A DNA stretch of 60,474 nucleotides from Stentor coeruleus (taxonomy: Eukaryota; Ciliophora; Heterotrichea; Heterotrichida; Stentoridae), in the NCBI GenBank assembly GCA_001970955.1, contig MPUH01000368.1, positions 1 through 60,474 of the forward strand, read 5' to 3'. This document shows positions 49,096 to 60,177 of this stretch, one piece after another (the first letter of the stretch is position 1; the number at the start of each line of letters is the position of its first letter). The position numbers and the translations under genes are program-made. The notes under the pieces are model-generated. The model ran no database searches. It saw only the letters and a program-made list of their open reading frames with translations, and was not told where the DNA came from.

Positions 49096-49910
49096 ATTTT
49101 ATTTGCTTTTTGGTTTGGAATTTTTTTTATCATGGGTGCTTTCATGGTTTTTTTGTACTTTTATGATGAGGAAAGTTTTTGAGTAAGAGTTTGGAATTTT
49201 CGGAAATTTGGAAGGCAGTTTTATGGGTTAAGGCAGTTTTTAAGGTTTAGGTAAAGGATTTTTATGTATGCTTTTGAAGAAAATGATATTTATAGAGAGA
49301 GGTTTTTAAGAATAGGAATTGCAAAGATATGAAGATTGGGTTTAAGAGGATGATTTATGTTGGCTTTTTATTGAAAATTTTTATCTAAGAACGATTTTGG
49401 ATATAGGAGATTTTAGTATGAGGTTTTACTTAGGACCCTAAGCTTAAAATATTTAATTTTTATTTATTATACTTTTTTGACTTTATGATAAAATAATAAC
49501 TTTATAAAACTCAACTATCTTTAAATTTGCAAAAAATCACAGTTTTTATTATGAAGTTTCGATAATACTTTTTTCCTCTAATAAACTCTTAATTCGGTTG
49601 TTTTTTTCTTAGAAATACTATTAGTAATACCTGAGATACCAAAAATCATATAAAAATAAAATATATTTTCCTATCTATATTTCAAGCACTTAACTCAGAC
49701 AGTTATATTTTCATATAATATGGTTTTATACTTAGAACTTTTACTGGGTATGCACAATTTTCTGATCCATTACTAATAAGCCTCCTAATTCGTAAAAATT
49801 TTGTTAATAACCTCACACCCTTTATTTTCCTTTACACTCAATATATCATTTCTATCAACATTTCACGAAATATTTAGATTTATCTAATCAAATCAACAAA
49901 TAATATAAAA
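49096..49910. other. Divergent spacer
   Basis: 49096-49440 is strongly G>C on the plus strand (5' flank of the minus-strand gene); 49640-49910 is A/C-rich (5' flank of the SAPS gene). No gene seen. Confidence 0.6.
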
Positions 49911-52183
49911 ATGCAGTTCAGTGGTGCTTTTTGGGCAACTCTCCAGCGATTTCAAATGAGTAATCACGCTATCGAAAATCTGTTATCCAAAGAAGAGACA
50001 ACTTTAACAGATGTCCTTAATGAAGATATGGTCATTCAAGAAATCCGTAATCAGAACTCTAAATTGATAGAGTTGTAATATATATGCAGTATGAATCCTG
50101 AAAGACTTGGAGAACTTTTAGAACTAGTTACTGTGTTTCCTGATGCTGATGCCAATAGGAAGCGCACACAAAATCACCCGTTTATAGCGTGTGAGATTCT
50201 TTGTGAAAGCGGTCCTTTACATGATAAAATGATTGAAAGCCATGAACTTATGCATAAACTTTTCAAGTTTTTAGACGCGGAAACACAACATTATACGTTA
50301 TTAGGATACTTCAGTAAGACAGTTATCGCTCTTCTTAATAGACATCCTGAAAAAACCCTTTATTTCCTCACTAGCCAAGAGTACATTCCAAAACTTCTCA
50401 ACCATCTCTACTCACGATCAATCTTAGACATAGTCCTAAAAATCCTAACTTTCGATATAGTCGGTAACGAGTTCATCCTAAAAGAGCAAAAATCAATCTT
50501 ATGCAAACTCCTACAAACAATCCAATTCTCATCTGAACGTAAAACCCACTTCGCAGGATTAATCTTAACCGATATCCTCAACAAAGCAATGGAAATCAAT
50601 TCATGGAAAGAGCTCATCGAAATCATAATAAACAATGACAGCTTACAAATCCTTTTCACATGTCTTTTAAGCGATGAAAATTTCCGAAGTGTAGCATCAT
50701 CCAATATCCTCAAAACATTATTTTCAGTATGTATTAGAGTAAATCTNCCAATATCCTCAAAACATTATTTTCAGTATGTATTAGAGTAAATCTATATATT
50801 TACTATGAAAATATGTCTCATATCAACATACTTATAAACAATCTAGATAAACTTACTATAAAACTAAGCCAAAAATCAGAAAAAGTATCAAAAAATACCC
50901 TTCAAGAAACCATAACCCCATTAGGTGAAGCTAAACTTCGTATAATTGAATTAATATCCGTATCTTTAAAACAAGATAATGAAAAACTTTTTAAATCAAT
51001 ATTCGAAAGCAAAATCCTTAATGAAATCATTATATTATTCTTTGAATATCCTTGGCATTCTATGTTACATACATCAGTTGATAGTATTTTCCAATCAACA
51101 TTTTTGTATCAAAACACTACGCTTATTGAAAGTTTGCTTTTCACTTCGAATTTTGTTGAAAAAATGATAGATTCAGTTAATAACATAAGAATTAATCATA
51201 GATGTGGCTATTTAGGGCATATAAACAAAATAGCTAATATGCTTAAAGATACAGAAAATGAGAAAATTAAAGAACATTTAAAGAGTATTGAAGGATGGAA
51301 GAAATTTGTTGAAGAATATTTAAATGTTAGGAATTGTTATGATAAAAAACAATTAGGAGAACCGGGGAAAAAAATTGAAAGTTCGTCTAGTGAAGGAGAA
51401 GATGGGGAATTGAAAATATCAGATAAAGTTGTACAATCTTATACATCACATGGAATGAGCTTTGGGTATCAGGAAGTAAAAAATAATAATGATAAGACTG
51501 AAGAGAATATTGAGGAAGCTATTGAGGAAAATATTGAAGAATGTGTTGAGGAGGAAGGAAATAAAGTTAAAAAGGAAGAAGAAAAATATGATGGGTTTAG
51601 TAAAGAAGAGGTTTCTGAAGTTAAGAAAGATGAAGAAAAAATTAAGGATGAAGATAAAAATGATGAAGAAAGTTTAGATAAGAAGATTATGAAGGATGAT
51701 GAAGAAGTTAAAGATGTTGAAGAAATTAAGGATAATGAAAAAAATGAAGAAACTAAGGATAATGAAAAAAATACAGAAACTAAGGATAATGAAGAAAATA
51801 CAGAAAGTGTGGAAAAAACGCATTCTTCTTCTTTACCGTTTGTTGAAGTGACTGAAAATGTTATTTTTGAAGTAAGTAAACAGGAAACTATGCCTGAAGA
51901 GATAAAAATATATAAGAAACCAGCTGATATTGAAGTTCCTAATGATGAAAATCTTGAGAAAAAAGAACATGAAAAAGTTTCACCTCAAAATAATAAAGTT
52001 TCACCAAGACAACTTGATAGAAAGTCACCTAAATATCATTCTCCATCAAATAAGCAAGGAACTTCTCCTAGACACTTTTCACCAAATTTGAACCCTGAAT
52101 TCAACTGCACCAATTTCTGGAAACTTGGGATAATAGTTGATGAAATTGACGAATTGGAAGAACTAGAAGAACTCAACGAATAG
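49911..52183 (+). CDS. SAPS-domain regulatory subunit of PP6-type phosphatase (SIT4-associated)
   Basis: A 736-residue protein after splicing at 50075-50089 and collapsing the 46-bp duplication at the N (50747). The spliced N-terminus (MQFSGAFWATLQRF ... LLSKEETTLTDVLNED, IQEIRNQNSKLIEFM) and NHPFIACEILCESGPLHDKM match the SAPS domain of PP6R1-3 and yeast SAP proteins (LLEKEDVTLPELLDE, YPFVACEILTSD). The helical-repeat body runs to about residue 400. The C-terminus is acidic and repetitive (KDNEKNEETKDNEKN) with Ser-Pro sites. It would direct the PP6/Sit4 catalytic subunit, controlling nutrient and cell-cycle signalling. Uncorrected, the gene appears as two unrelated ORFs. Confidence 0.88.
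50075..50089 (+). other. 15-nt intron in the SAPS gene
   Basis: GTAATATATATGCAG. Splicing gives ...KLIE-F-MNPERL. Retention gives TTG TAA. Confidence 0.92.
50701..50793. repeat. Assembly-type direct repeat around a single N (two 46-bp copies)
   Basis: 50701-50746 and 50748-50793 are identical and flank the N at 50747 within the SAPS gene. Collapsing keeps the frame open. Confidence 0.92.
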
Positions 52184-52418
52184 ATTAAATAATTATTTAC
52201 TTCGAGATATTCGAAAAAAGATTTTTCTATGATAAATGATGTTGAAAAAACAGGTTTTTTAGTAAAAAAATATAAGGAAGTTGATGGAATATGTTTTTTT
52301 AGATGATTTTTATAGTAGAAATTAGTTTTTGTTATGAATGGAAATGAAGGGTTTTTAGGGTTTTAATATAGTGGCTGATTATGATGAGATTTGATTTAGG
52401 TTTTTTTATATAATTTAA

Positions 52419-53543
52419 ATGTCGAACTCTATTATAGACGCGCTAAACGAGTCTATTCAAAATTTCAAAATCACTAGAGCTAGGAATAGGTCTGGTAAAC
52501 CTTCGCCATCACATACACAGAAGGATTTTTCAGCTAAAAAAATCAACTCATCGTCAAGCGAAACAGAAAATTTTGCAAGTCGGCCAGCCAATACTTCAGC
52601 ATACAAACATAGGAGTAGAGAGCAAATAGATAGCAGCCACTCATCAAAACTAGGAAATTCAGACTCTTTTGCCAGAATGTTTGCAGGTGATACTTATCTT
52701 GAAGGTACCGGGGGTTTAATAAATGAAGGAATTTCCAGGAACATCGAAAGACTTGACCCTGAAGATGCAGAAAGGACAGCAAGTTTCGTCCTCGACAACA
52801 TCGACTCAGGAACTCACAGCCAAGAGCTTCAAGAGCTCTTCGCTGAAATCTCCGAGCTTAAAAAAACCCAAAAATCCCTTGAAAACCAAGTAACAGACCT
52901 TGAAGATCAAATATCCAAAAGTCTTAAAACCACAAGTGAGCCACTAAAACAATCCGATATGTCTTCTATAATGAGTAGAATCGGAGGCCTTCAAGAAAAA
53001 TTTTCAAACAGAAACAAATCAGCTTATTCAACAGAAAAACTCTCAGATTTATTTGAAAAAATCTCAAAACTCGAAATGGAAGCTGAAAGAATCAAACGTG
53101 AAAACAATGAAGTTGAATCTTTATATCATCAATCATTAAATGAAATCTATCAGAAAATCGAGAAACTCAAAGCTGAAAATAAATCTTTAACAGACATAAT
53201 CCTCTCATCATCAGTAAGTTCATCACCAAAACATATTGATAATAAATCATTTCAGTCTAAAATTAAAGAAAAACCAGAGAGGCAAATAGAACAAACTCCA
53301 TATCATGAGGAAATATCATTGAAAAAAGTTATTGAGGAAGATATTGAAGGTCTTGAGGAACTTTATAAAGAAAGGGAAGCTTTAGAGATTGAGCGAGAAA
53401 ATATAGAAAAAGAGCTTCAAGAAATCCCAGTTAATAGTAAAAGTATGGCGAATAAGAAGAAAAAACAAGCTTTGGAAGGAGATTTAGCAATAAATCAAAG
53501 CAAAATAGCTGAGTTGGATGAGAAAATTAATTTGATGGTATAA
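52419..53543 (+). CDS. Coiled-coil protein, unrecognised
   Basis: A 374-residue ORF. The N-terminal 100 residues are Ser/Asn-rich and disordered. Three coiled-coil blocks follow, at about 130-165 (LQELFAEISELKKTQKSLEN), 200-255, and 305-374 (LYKEREALEIERENIEKELQ ... QSKIAELDEKINLMV). The last block, with IPVNSKSMANKKKKQALEGD between two helices, resembles a hairpin found in centrosomal and ciliary proteins, but I cannot name it. Its 3' end and the following spacer are duplicated at 56630-56813, in front of the second channel gene. Confidence 0.7.
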   Translation: MSNSIIDALNESIQNFKITRARNRSGKPSPSHTQKDFSAKKINSSSSETENFASRPANTSAYKHRSREQIDSSHSSKLGNSDSFARMFAGDTYLEGTGGLINEGISRNIERLDPEDAERTASFVLDNIDSGTHSQELQELFAEISELKKTQKSLENQVTDLEDQISKSLKTTSEPLKQSDMSSIMSRIGGLQEKFSNRNKSAYSTEKLSDLFEKISKLEMEAERIKRENNEVESLYHQSLNEIYQKIEKLKAENKSLTDIILSSSVSSSPKHIDNKSFQSKIKEKPERQIEQTPYHEEISLKKVIEEDIEGLEELYKEREALEIERENIEKELQEIPVNSKSMANKKKKQALEGDLAINQSKIAELDEKINLMV

Positions 53544-53582
53544 TTGTAATAGAAATCCTCATAAGCGAAAATATTTTATAAT

Positions 53583-56000
53583 ATGGGTGCTAAAAGGAAG
53601 AAGACAAGTATAGGGTTTTTCGATTTTGAAAAAGCTGACCTTGATTTAGCCCTTGTACATAATGTGATTTTTATATAGAAAGCATGCAGAGTTAGAAAAC
53701 TTGAAAATCTTGATGAAAGTTTAAAGGATGATGTTTGTCCTTGCTGTAGATTACCAAAAAAAGCTCCGCTTTTTAAGCTTGATTGCGATTTTTCTGAACT
53801 TTCAGAACTTGGCTCAGGGTTTCCTTTATTTTTTTATTTTACAAAAAATCTTATTATTTTAACACTACTTGCTGGGGTTTTTGTTGGGATACCATGTGCT
53901 TATATTAATTTTTTACATAGTGATTTTGATATTTTGTCCAGTAAACCAGTGAATTGGTATCAGTATACATTTATAAGAGATGGATATGATTTACCAATGT
54001 GGCAAGCTTGGTTACATTGTGTGTTTTGTATATTCCTTATAGTTTACTTCTTTGTACTCAAAAGATACATGAAAAAAAAAACTCATAAATTCGATTATAA
54101 AAACATAACCCCATCTGATTTCACAGTTTGGGTTAATGACTTAGAAGATAACTATAAAAGAGATGATCTATATAGTTTTTTCCAATCAAAAGGCTTAGGG
54201 AAAAAGTATAAACTCGAAGTAAACTCTGTGTCTCCAGTTTTTAATATTGGAGTTTATGTTAAACAAGTAAGAAAACTTGAAAAACTTAAAGGTGATTTAT
54301 CATATGCTGAGGATTATAAGAAAAAATACAAAGCTAAACCATCATCAGAGTCTTGTTGTGTAAAGAAAAACTATAAAATCAAGCACCTAAAAATGGATAT
54401 TGAATACATAGAAAAATGGCTTGAAAACATTGAAGTCCAAGGTAGAATGCATTTTACAAAATCCAAATCTGCCTTTGTAACATTCCGTTTCAAAAAAACT
54501 GCTAAGCGTGTTCTCCGTTATTGGAATCGCAGTCCTTTAGACAAAATAATTCTCTTCCTTTGCCACCCACTACTTTTCTGTTTTTGTTGCTGTTATAATA
54601 ACAATAAATTTAATGGTAAAATTATAAAAGTTGAACCAGCACCTGAACCATCTGATCTTATATGGGAAAATATAAGCTTGTCTAATAAACAAAAATTTTT
54701 AAGACGTTTTGCTATTGTTATATGTACTTTAGTATTTCTTATTGGTCTTTGTTTTGCCCTTTTTCAATTAAAAAGTTTTCAATATCGTATATTTCAAGAG
54801 CAAAGTAATAATAATGATTCAGATATTAAAATGAAAAGCATATCAATATTTATGGGATTAATTATTATTATAGTTGGAAGAATTGTGGCAATTAGTGTTA
54901 GATTTTTTTCGGATATAGAAAAACACTCGTGTTGGACTCATTATCATAAAGCTGTCGTTAATAAATTGATTTTCAGCACTTCGTTAAATACAATTGTAGT
55001 ACTTTTAGCGGTTAATATGCTGACAGTAGATGATTTCCCAGTTTTGATCCCTGGATTGCATTCAGGTTCACACTCAATTCCTTTGTATCAGGATTATGGG
55101 CTTGCTAATGATTTGTTTTGGGTATTAGTGACTGATACAATACTTTCTCCTTTGACTTATTTTTTGTCTCCTATCTATATTTCTAAATTATGCAAAAGAC
55201 GCAGCTTACGTCAACAAGCTAAAAAAGGAATAATTTCTATAACCCAAGGTGAAGCTAATATAATATGGGAAAATCCTCCAGTTGATATGGCACAAAGATA
55301 TGCTAATTATATGAAAACATTAATGATAATTTTTGTATTTGCACCTATTTTCCCAATTGGATTATTGATTGGTTTTATTTCTATGACTATACAATACTGG
55401 ACTGATAAATATTTGTTGCTTAGAAGACATTCTAGACCTCCAAAGTTAGGTACAGGGTTAAGTGATAATATGATAAAATGGATGCCAATATTGACAATAC
55501 TTTATGCAGTAAAGTTTATTTAGGGATCAAATCTTATCACTTATATGCTAAAATCTGAAAATAGCCATTCTTTATTACATTTTATCCCTTGTGGGGTTTT
55601 CTGTTTTGCTGTTTTCTTTTTTATTTTCCCTTGTAAATGCTCATGTTTCAGGTCTAAGAAAAAAAATATGATTTTGAAAAGCGAAGAAGATTATAATGAA
55701 GAAGTTTTGGGATTTGTAGAAGATTATGAGAGGAATAATCCAGTTACAAGCAGAAAAGGTTGGGAAAAATGGTTAAGATTAGTAGAAGGTAAGCGATAAT
55801 TAGAAAAGAAAGGGCATGAGAAAATGCTTTCAATAGAGCAGAAACTCAAATCATACTTGCCTGGGGAAAGTAACTCTGTTTTGCAATACGCTCTTGGTAA
55901 TTCTAAAGAACCAAAAAAGAACACCATAGCTTTTCGAAGAATACGAAAAAGGCATTCACTAAGTATTCTTTCATCTTTGGCTAGTGATTCCATACCTTAA
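53583..56000 (+). CDS. TMEM63/OSCA (CSC1)-like mechanosensitive-channel family protein, copy A
   Basis: A 790-residue protein after three 15-nt introns (53664-53678, 55509-55523, 55789-55803). A CPCC knuckle precedes TM1 (PLFFYFTKNLIILTLLAGVF). TM2 is CVFCIFLIVYFFVL, and a cytosolic RRM-like insert follows (SDFTVWVNDL ... KSKSAFVTFRFKKTAKRV). The family signature EPAPEPSDLIWENISLS precedes the TM bundle (VICTLVFLIGLCFALF, IFMGLIIIIVGRIVAISV, LNTIVVLLAVNML, DTILSPLTYFL, MIIFVFAPIFPIGLLIGFI). OSCA/TMEM63 proteins are osmo- or mechanosensitive cation channels, fitting a contractile cell, but this is inference. The C-tail stops about 20 codons early relative to copy B (at CCT TAA), and homologous out-of-use codons follow to about 56045. 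Confidence 0.82.
53664..53678 (+). other. 15-nt intron 1, channel copy A
   Basis: GTGATTTTTATATAG, phase 0 (LVHN | KACRV). The matching intron of copy B is GTAATTTTTATATAG. The start GTG here instead of GTA is the only such case among the twelve. Confidence 0.92.
55509..55523 (+). other. 15-nt intron 2, channel copy A
   Basis: GTAAAGTTTATTTAG, phase 0 (TILYA | GSNLI). Retention ends in TAG. Identical in copy B. Confidence 0.92.
55789..55803 (+). other. 15-nt intron 3, channel copy A
   Basis: GTAAGCGATAATTAG, between RLVE and EKKGHEKML. Retention gives TAA in frame. Confidence 0.9.
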
Positions 56001-56629
56001 GCTCTTTATATATCTGAAGAATTATATATTGATTATGTTAAATAATTTACAATAAAGTAATTAGAAAAAATGGTTTTAGGTAAAAAAAGGTTTTTAAGTA
56101 ATATTTATTTACGAATATGAAGATATGATAATATAAAAGATTAGAGAATATAGGTTTTGATGATTATTGTGATATAAACTGATATTTATATAAATAATGT
56201 GCAAAATGTATAAGGAATTTTATTTATAGTAAGAAACTGTTTTATGATTAGAATATTAATTAATTTTTTTTCGGGATTTATTTTATAACTTAAATATAAT
56301 TTTATTGTAACTTAATAGTAGTCTCAGTACACAATTTAAAATTACAAATATTAGGAATATACTATAAATATTTACTGTCAAATGCATAGAAGGATTTTTC
56401 TAGTAGCAACTAAATTTCTCATTAAAAAATCCAATTTTTATATCATCAAAATACTTTTAAAACTATCAAACTTATCTTAAAAATCGCATTAATTTTAAAC
56501 ATAATCCAAAAATCTCACTATCTTCATAACCTTAAACCTAAAGACAAAATATTTTTATTCTATAAAAAAACAAAACCTTAAGTTCTAAGTAAAAAATCGT
56601 AAACCATAAGAAAGCATCATTGAAAAATT
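56001..56629. other. Spacer after channel copy A
   Basis: The first 45 bases still align with the C-tail codons of copy B. The rest is AT-rich, C>G from about 56400. No gene seen. Confidence 0.6.
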
Positions 56630-56773
56630 GAAAGAAACTATAAATAGAGAGGGAGCTATAAAAACTCAAGAGAAAAAATTTTAAAAAGCATATAAGAAAA
56701 AGCCCAAAGAAAAACAAGCTAAAATCAAATCAAATTAACTGAGTTAGATAATAAAATTCATTTGTTGGTATAA
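56630..56773 (+). pseudogene. Duplicated 3' tail of the coiled-coil gene at 52419
   Basis: 56630-56773 aligns, with small indels, to the last 140 or so bases of the gene ending at 53543. The shared ending reads gagttagataataaaattca then ttgttggtataa, compared with gagttggatgagaaaattaa then ttgatggtataa. It has no start and is frame-broken. The homology continues through the spacer into the channel gene (tcctcataggcga, then attttataat before the ATG). It marks the left edge of the tandem duplication. Confidence 0.8.
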
Positions 56774-56813
56774 CTATAATAAAAAATCCTCATAGGCGAA
56801 TATATTTTATAAT

Positions 56814-59294
56814 ATGGCTGCAAAAGGAAAGCAAGATAAAATAGGCCTATTGGATTATGAAAAGGCTGATCTTAGTTTAGCTCTTGTGCATAATGTAATT
56901 TTTATATAGAAAGCATGCAGGGTTAGACAACTTGAAAATCTTGATGAAGCTCACAGAGATGATATTTGTCCTTGTTGTAGTTTACCCAAAAAAGCTCCAC
57001 TTTTTCCACTTGGCTGTGATGTTTCCGAACTTTCAGAGCTTGGTGTAGGATTTCCATTGTTTTTTTACTTTGCCAAAAATCTTATTATTTTGACGCTTTT
57101 TTCTGGGATTTGTGTTGGAATACCATGTGCTTATAATAATTACTCTAAAAATCATATCGACTTTTTGTCAAATAAACCAGGGAATTGGTATCAGTCGACG
57201 TTTATTGGTAAAAACATTGATATACCGTTGTGGCAAACTTGGCTACATGGTGGATTTTGTATATTCCTTATAGTTTACTTCTTTATACTCAAAAGGTTTA
57301 TGAAAAAAAAAACTCATAAATTCGACTATGAAAATATAACTCCATCAGATTTCACAGTCTGGGTCAAAGATATAGAATATGACTATAAAAAAGATGAACT
57401 TCATAGTTTTTTCCAATCAAAAGGTTTAGGAAAAAGATATAAACTCGAAGTAGACTCTGTGTCTCCAGTCTTTGATATTGGAATCTATGTTAAGCAAGTT
57501 AGAAATCTTGAAAAACTAAAAGGTGACTTATCATATGCTGAGGATTATAAGAAAAAATACAAAACTAGTCCATCATCAGGCTGTTGTTGTACAAGGAAAA
57601 ACTATAATATCAAGTACCTAAAAAGACATATTGGAAATATCGAAAGATGGCTTGAAAACTTTGAAGCTCGAGGGAGAAAACACTTTACCAAATCAAAATC
57701 TGCCTTCGTCACATTCCGTTTCCAAAAAACAGCTAAACGTGTTCTCCGTTATTGGAAACGTAGTATATTCGACCAAATAGTTCTTTTTATCTGTCACCCA
57801 CTTCTTTTCTGTTGTTGTTGCTGTTATAACAACTATAAATTCAAAGGAAAAATCATAAGAGCCGAACCAGCACCTGAACCATCTGATTTAATATGGGAAA
57901 ATCTTAGTTTATCTAATAAACAAAAACTTTTAAGACGCTGTGTTACTGTTATATGCACTTTAGCATTACTTATTTGTCTTTGTGTTGCTGTATTTCAAGT
58001 AAAAAGTTATCAATATCGTTTACATCAAGAACAAAGTAATAATAATAATGATTCAGTTATGAGAATGAAAAGCATGTCAATACTTATGGGATTAATTATT
58101 ATTTTTGTTGGAAGAATAGTGGCAATTAGTGTTAGAATTTTTTCGAATTTAGAAAGACACTCGTGTTGGACACATTATCATAGAGCTGTGGTTAATAAAT
58201 TGATTTTCGGCACTTCGTTAAATACAATTGTAGTACTTTTAGCGGTTAATATGCTGACGGTAGATGATTTCCCAGTGGCAATCCCTGGATTGCATTCTGG
58301 TTCAAACTCTATTCCTTTGTATGAGGATTATGGACTTGCTAGTGATTTGTTTTGGGTATTAGTGACTGATACTGTTGTTTCACCTTTGACCTACTTTTTG
58401 TCTCCTTTATATATTGCTAAACTATGTAAAAGACGTAGTGTACGGCAACAGGCTAAAAAAGGGATAATTTCTATAACTCAAGGTGAAGCTAATACAATAT
58501 GGGAAAATCCTGCAGTTGATATGGCACAAAGATATGCTAATTATATGAAAACATTAATGATAGTCTTTGTATTTGCGCCTATTTTCCCAATTGGATTGTT
58601 GATTGGTTTTATTTCTATGACTATACAATACTGGACTGATAAATATTTGTTGCTAAGAAGACATTCTAGACCTCCACAGTTAGGTCCAGGGTTAAGTGAT
58701 AATATGATAAAATGGATGCCAATACTTACAATACTTTATGCAGTAAAGTTTATTTAGGGATCAAATCTTATCACTTATACAGTTAAATCTGAACAAAGTG
58801 ATGCTTTATTACATTACATTCCTTATGGGGTTTTCTGTTTTGCTGTTTTCTTTTTTATTTTCCCTTGTAAATGCTCATGCTTCAGGTCTAAGAAAAAAGA
58901 AATGATTTTGAATAGTGAAGAAGATTATAATAAAGAAGTTTTAGAGTTCGTAGAAGATTATGAGAGGAATAATCCAGTTACAAGTAGAGAAGGTTGGAAA
59001 AAATGGTTACGATTAGTAGAAGGTAAATAATATTTAGAAAAGAAAGGATATGAAGAAATGCTTTCACTAGAACAGAAACTCAAATCATATATACCAGGGG
59101 AAAGTAACTCTGTCTTACAATACGCTCTTAGTAATAATCAAGAACCAAAAAGGAACTCATTAGCTTTTCAAGCCGTACAAAATAGACACTCAACAAGTGT
59201 TCTTAAAACATTTGCCAGGAACTCTATGCCAAATGCCCCTCGTATGCCTGAAGAATTAGATAGTGCTTATGCAAGAAAATTTACAGTTAAGTAA
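56814..59294 (+). CDS. TMEM63/OSCA (CSC1)-like mechanosensitive-channel family protein, copy B
   Basis: An 811-residue protein after three 15-nt introns (56895-56909, 58743-58757, 59023-59037) at the same positions as in copy A. It has the same architecture: N-terminal CPCC, TM1 PLFFYFAKNLIILTLFSGIC, RRM-like insert, EPAPEPSDLIWENLSLS, then the TM bundle. Most residues match copy A; differences cluster in the N-terminal luminal loop (about 95-125) and the C-tail. The tail is complete (ARNSMPNAPRMPEELDSAYA). As the longer copy it is the better model of the ancestral gene. It lies 3231 bp from copy A, start to start. Confidence 0.85.
56895..56909 (+). other. 15-nt intron 1, channel copy B
   Basis: GTAATTTTTATATAG, phase 0. 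Retention ends in TAG. Confidence 0.93.
58743..58757 (+). other. 15-nt intron 2, channel copy B
   Basis: GTAAAGTTTATTTAG, identical to copy A although flanking silent sites differ. Confidence 0.93.
59023..59037 (+). other. 15-nt intron 3, channel copy B
   Basis: GTAAATAATATTTAG, diverged from copy A (GTAAGCGATAATTAG) but of the same length and position. Confidence 0.92.
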
Positions 59295-59415
59295 TTAGAT
59301 AAAGATTTATTATCATATATTATTTTAGATATTCATAACAACATTTTCTAGATAAAAATCCTTAACCATACAAACACGTGTTTATTTTTACTTAAAATTT
59401 ATTTAAATAACTAGT

Positions 59416-60177
59416 TTAAATCAATAAAATTTGTTTACCTTTTTTCATTTGCTTTTTTTCTTTTTTCAACTCAAAAACTACTTTTTTTTGTTCATATTTT
59501 ATTATATCGTTTTGGAATTTTTCATTTCTTATCCTTTCTTTCAGTTCACTAATTCTGTCTGTATAAAAATTCCTAATATTTTCTATTGCAAGGGTTTTTA
59601 ATATTGACTCGTTTTTTTCTTGATCTTTTAAGTTTTTTTTTCTTTCTAATTTATCTTTAAAAGCTTTTTCTTTCTGATTTTTCTCGTTTGTTTGTGACAT
59701 TCTGCAATAAACACTATTTAACTTCAAGCTTTGTGACTGTTTCAGCCTTTTTATTTCTTCTTGTTCTTTTTTCTTAATGATCTCTTTTCTTTTAATCTCA
59801 GCTTTTTGGTTCATTGATTTAAGTTTTTCTCTTTTACAAACAGTATATGGAGACTTAATAACACTTACCGGAGATGAGAAGTTTAAACATGATTCAAGGG
59901 TTTCTTTGTATTCAATGATTTTTTGTTGTTTAAAATGATTTATTTCTGATATATGCTTAGGGGAAAGATTAGAAGGTATAATCAGATCAGGGACTGAAGC
60001 AAAAGAACTGAGTTTTCTGAATGTGATTGATGATTTCAAACAATTTTTTGAGTTGATTTTTGGGCTTTTTATGTTGATTTTTGGGCTTTGGAGATGTAAA
60101 GGAAATGATTGATTGAAAGGGTCACAGGTTGTTAATGATGATGAGTTGTGTCTGTTTTTTATTTTGGCAGTGGACAT
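59416..60177 (-). CDS. Charged coiled-coil protein, hypothetical
   Basis: A 253-residue ORF. Residues 1-100 are Ser/Pro/Asn-rich with a repeated SPKIN(I/S)K motif. Residues 120-250 are a Lys/Glu-rich single helix or coiled coil (KRKEIIKKKEQEEIKRLKQ, NIRNFYTDRISELKERIR, KKVVFELKKEKKQMKKGK). No domain. It has the look of a cytoskeletal or ciliary helix protein, but nothing specific. It converges on channel copy B with a 121-bp gap. Confidence 0.65.
   Translation of the reverse strand: MSTAKIKNRHNSSSLTTCDPFNQSFPLHLQSPKINIKSPKINSKNCLKSSITFRKLSSFASVPDLIIPSNLSPKHISEINHFKQQKIIEYKETLESCLNFSSPVSVIKSPYTVCKREKLKSMNQKAEIKRKEIIKKKEQEEIKRLKQSQSLKLNSVYCRMSQTNEKNQKEKAFKDKLERKKNLKDQEKNESILKTLAIENIRNFYTDRISELKERIRNEKFQNDIIKYEQKKVVFELKKEKKQMKKGKQILLI

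Noticed and set aside
2030-57100. CRISPR arrays, insertion sequences or transposons
   Set aside because: No spaced identical repeats, terminal inverted repeats or transposase motifs seen; the direct repeats flank Ns and look like assembly overlaps.
57057-58757. A 566-residue channel ORF as the complete gene
   Set aside because: It starts inside TM1; conserved upstream (CPCC) and downstream exons joined by 15-nt introns extend it to 811 residues, as in the paralogue.
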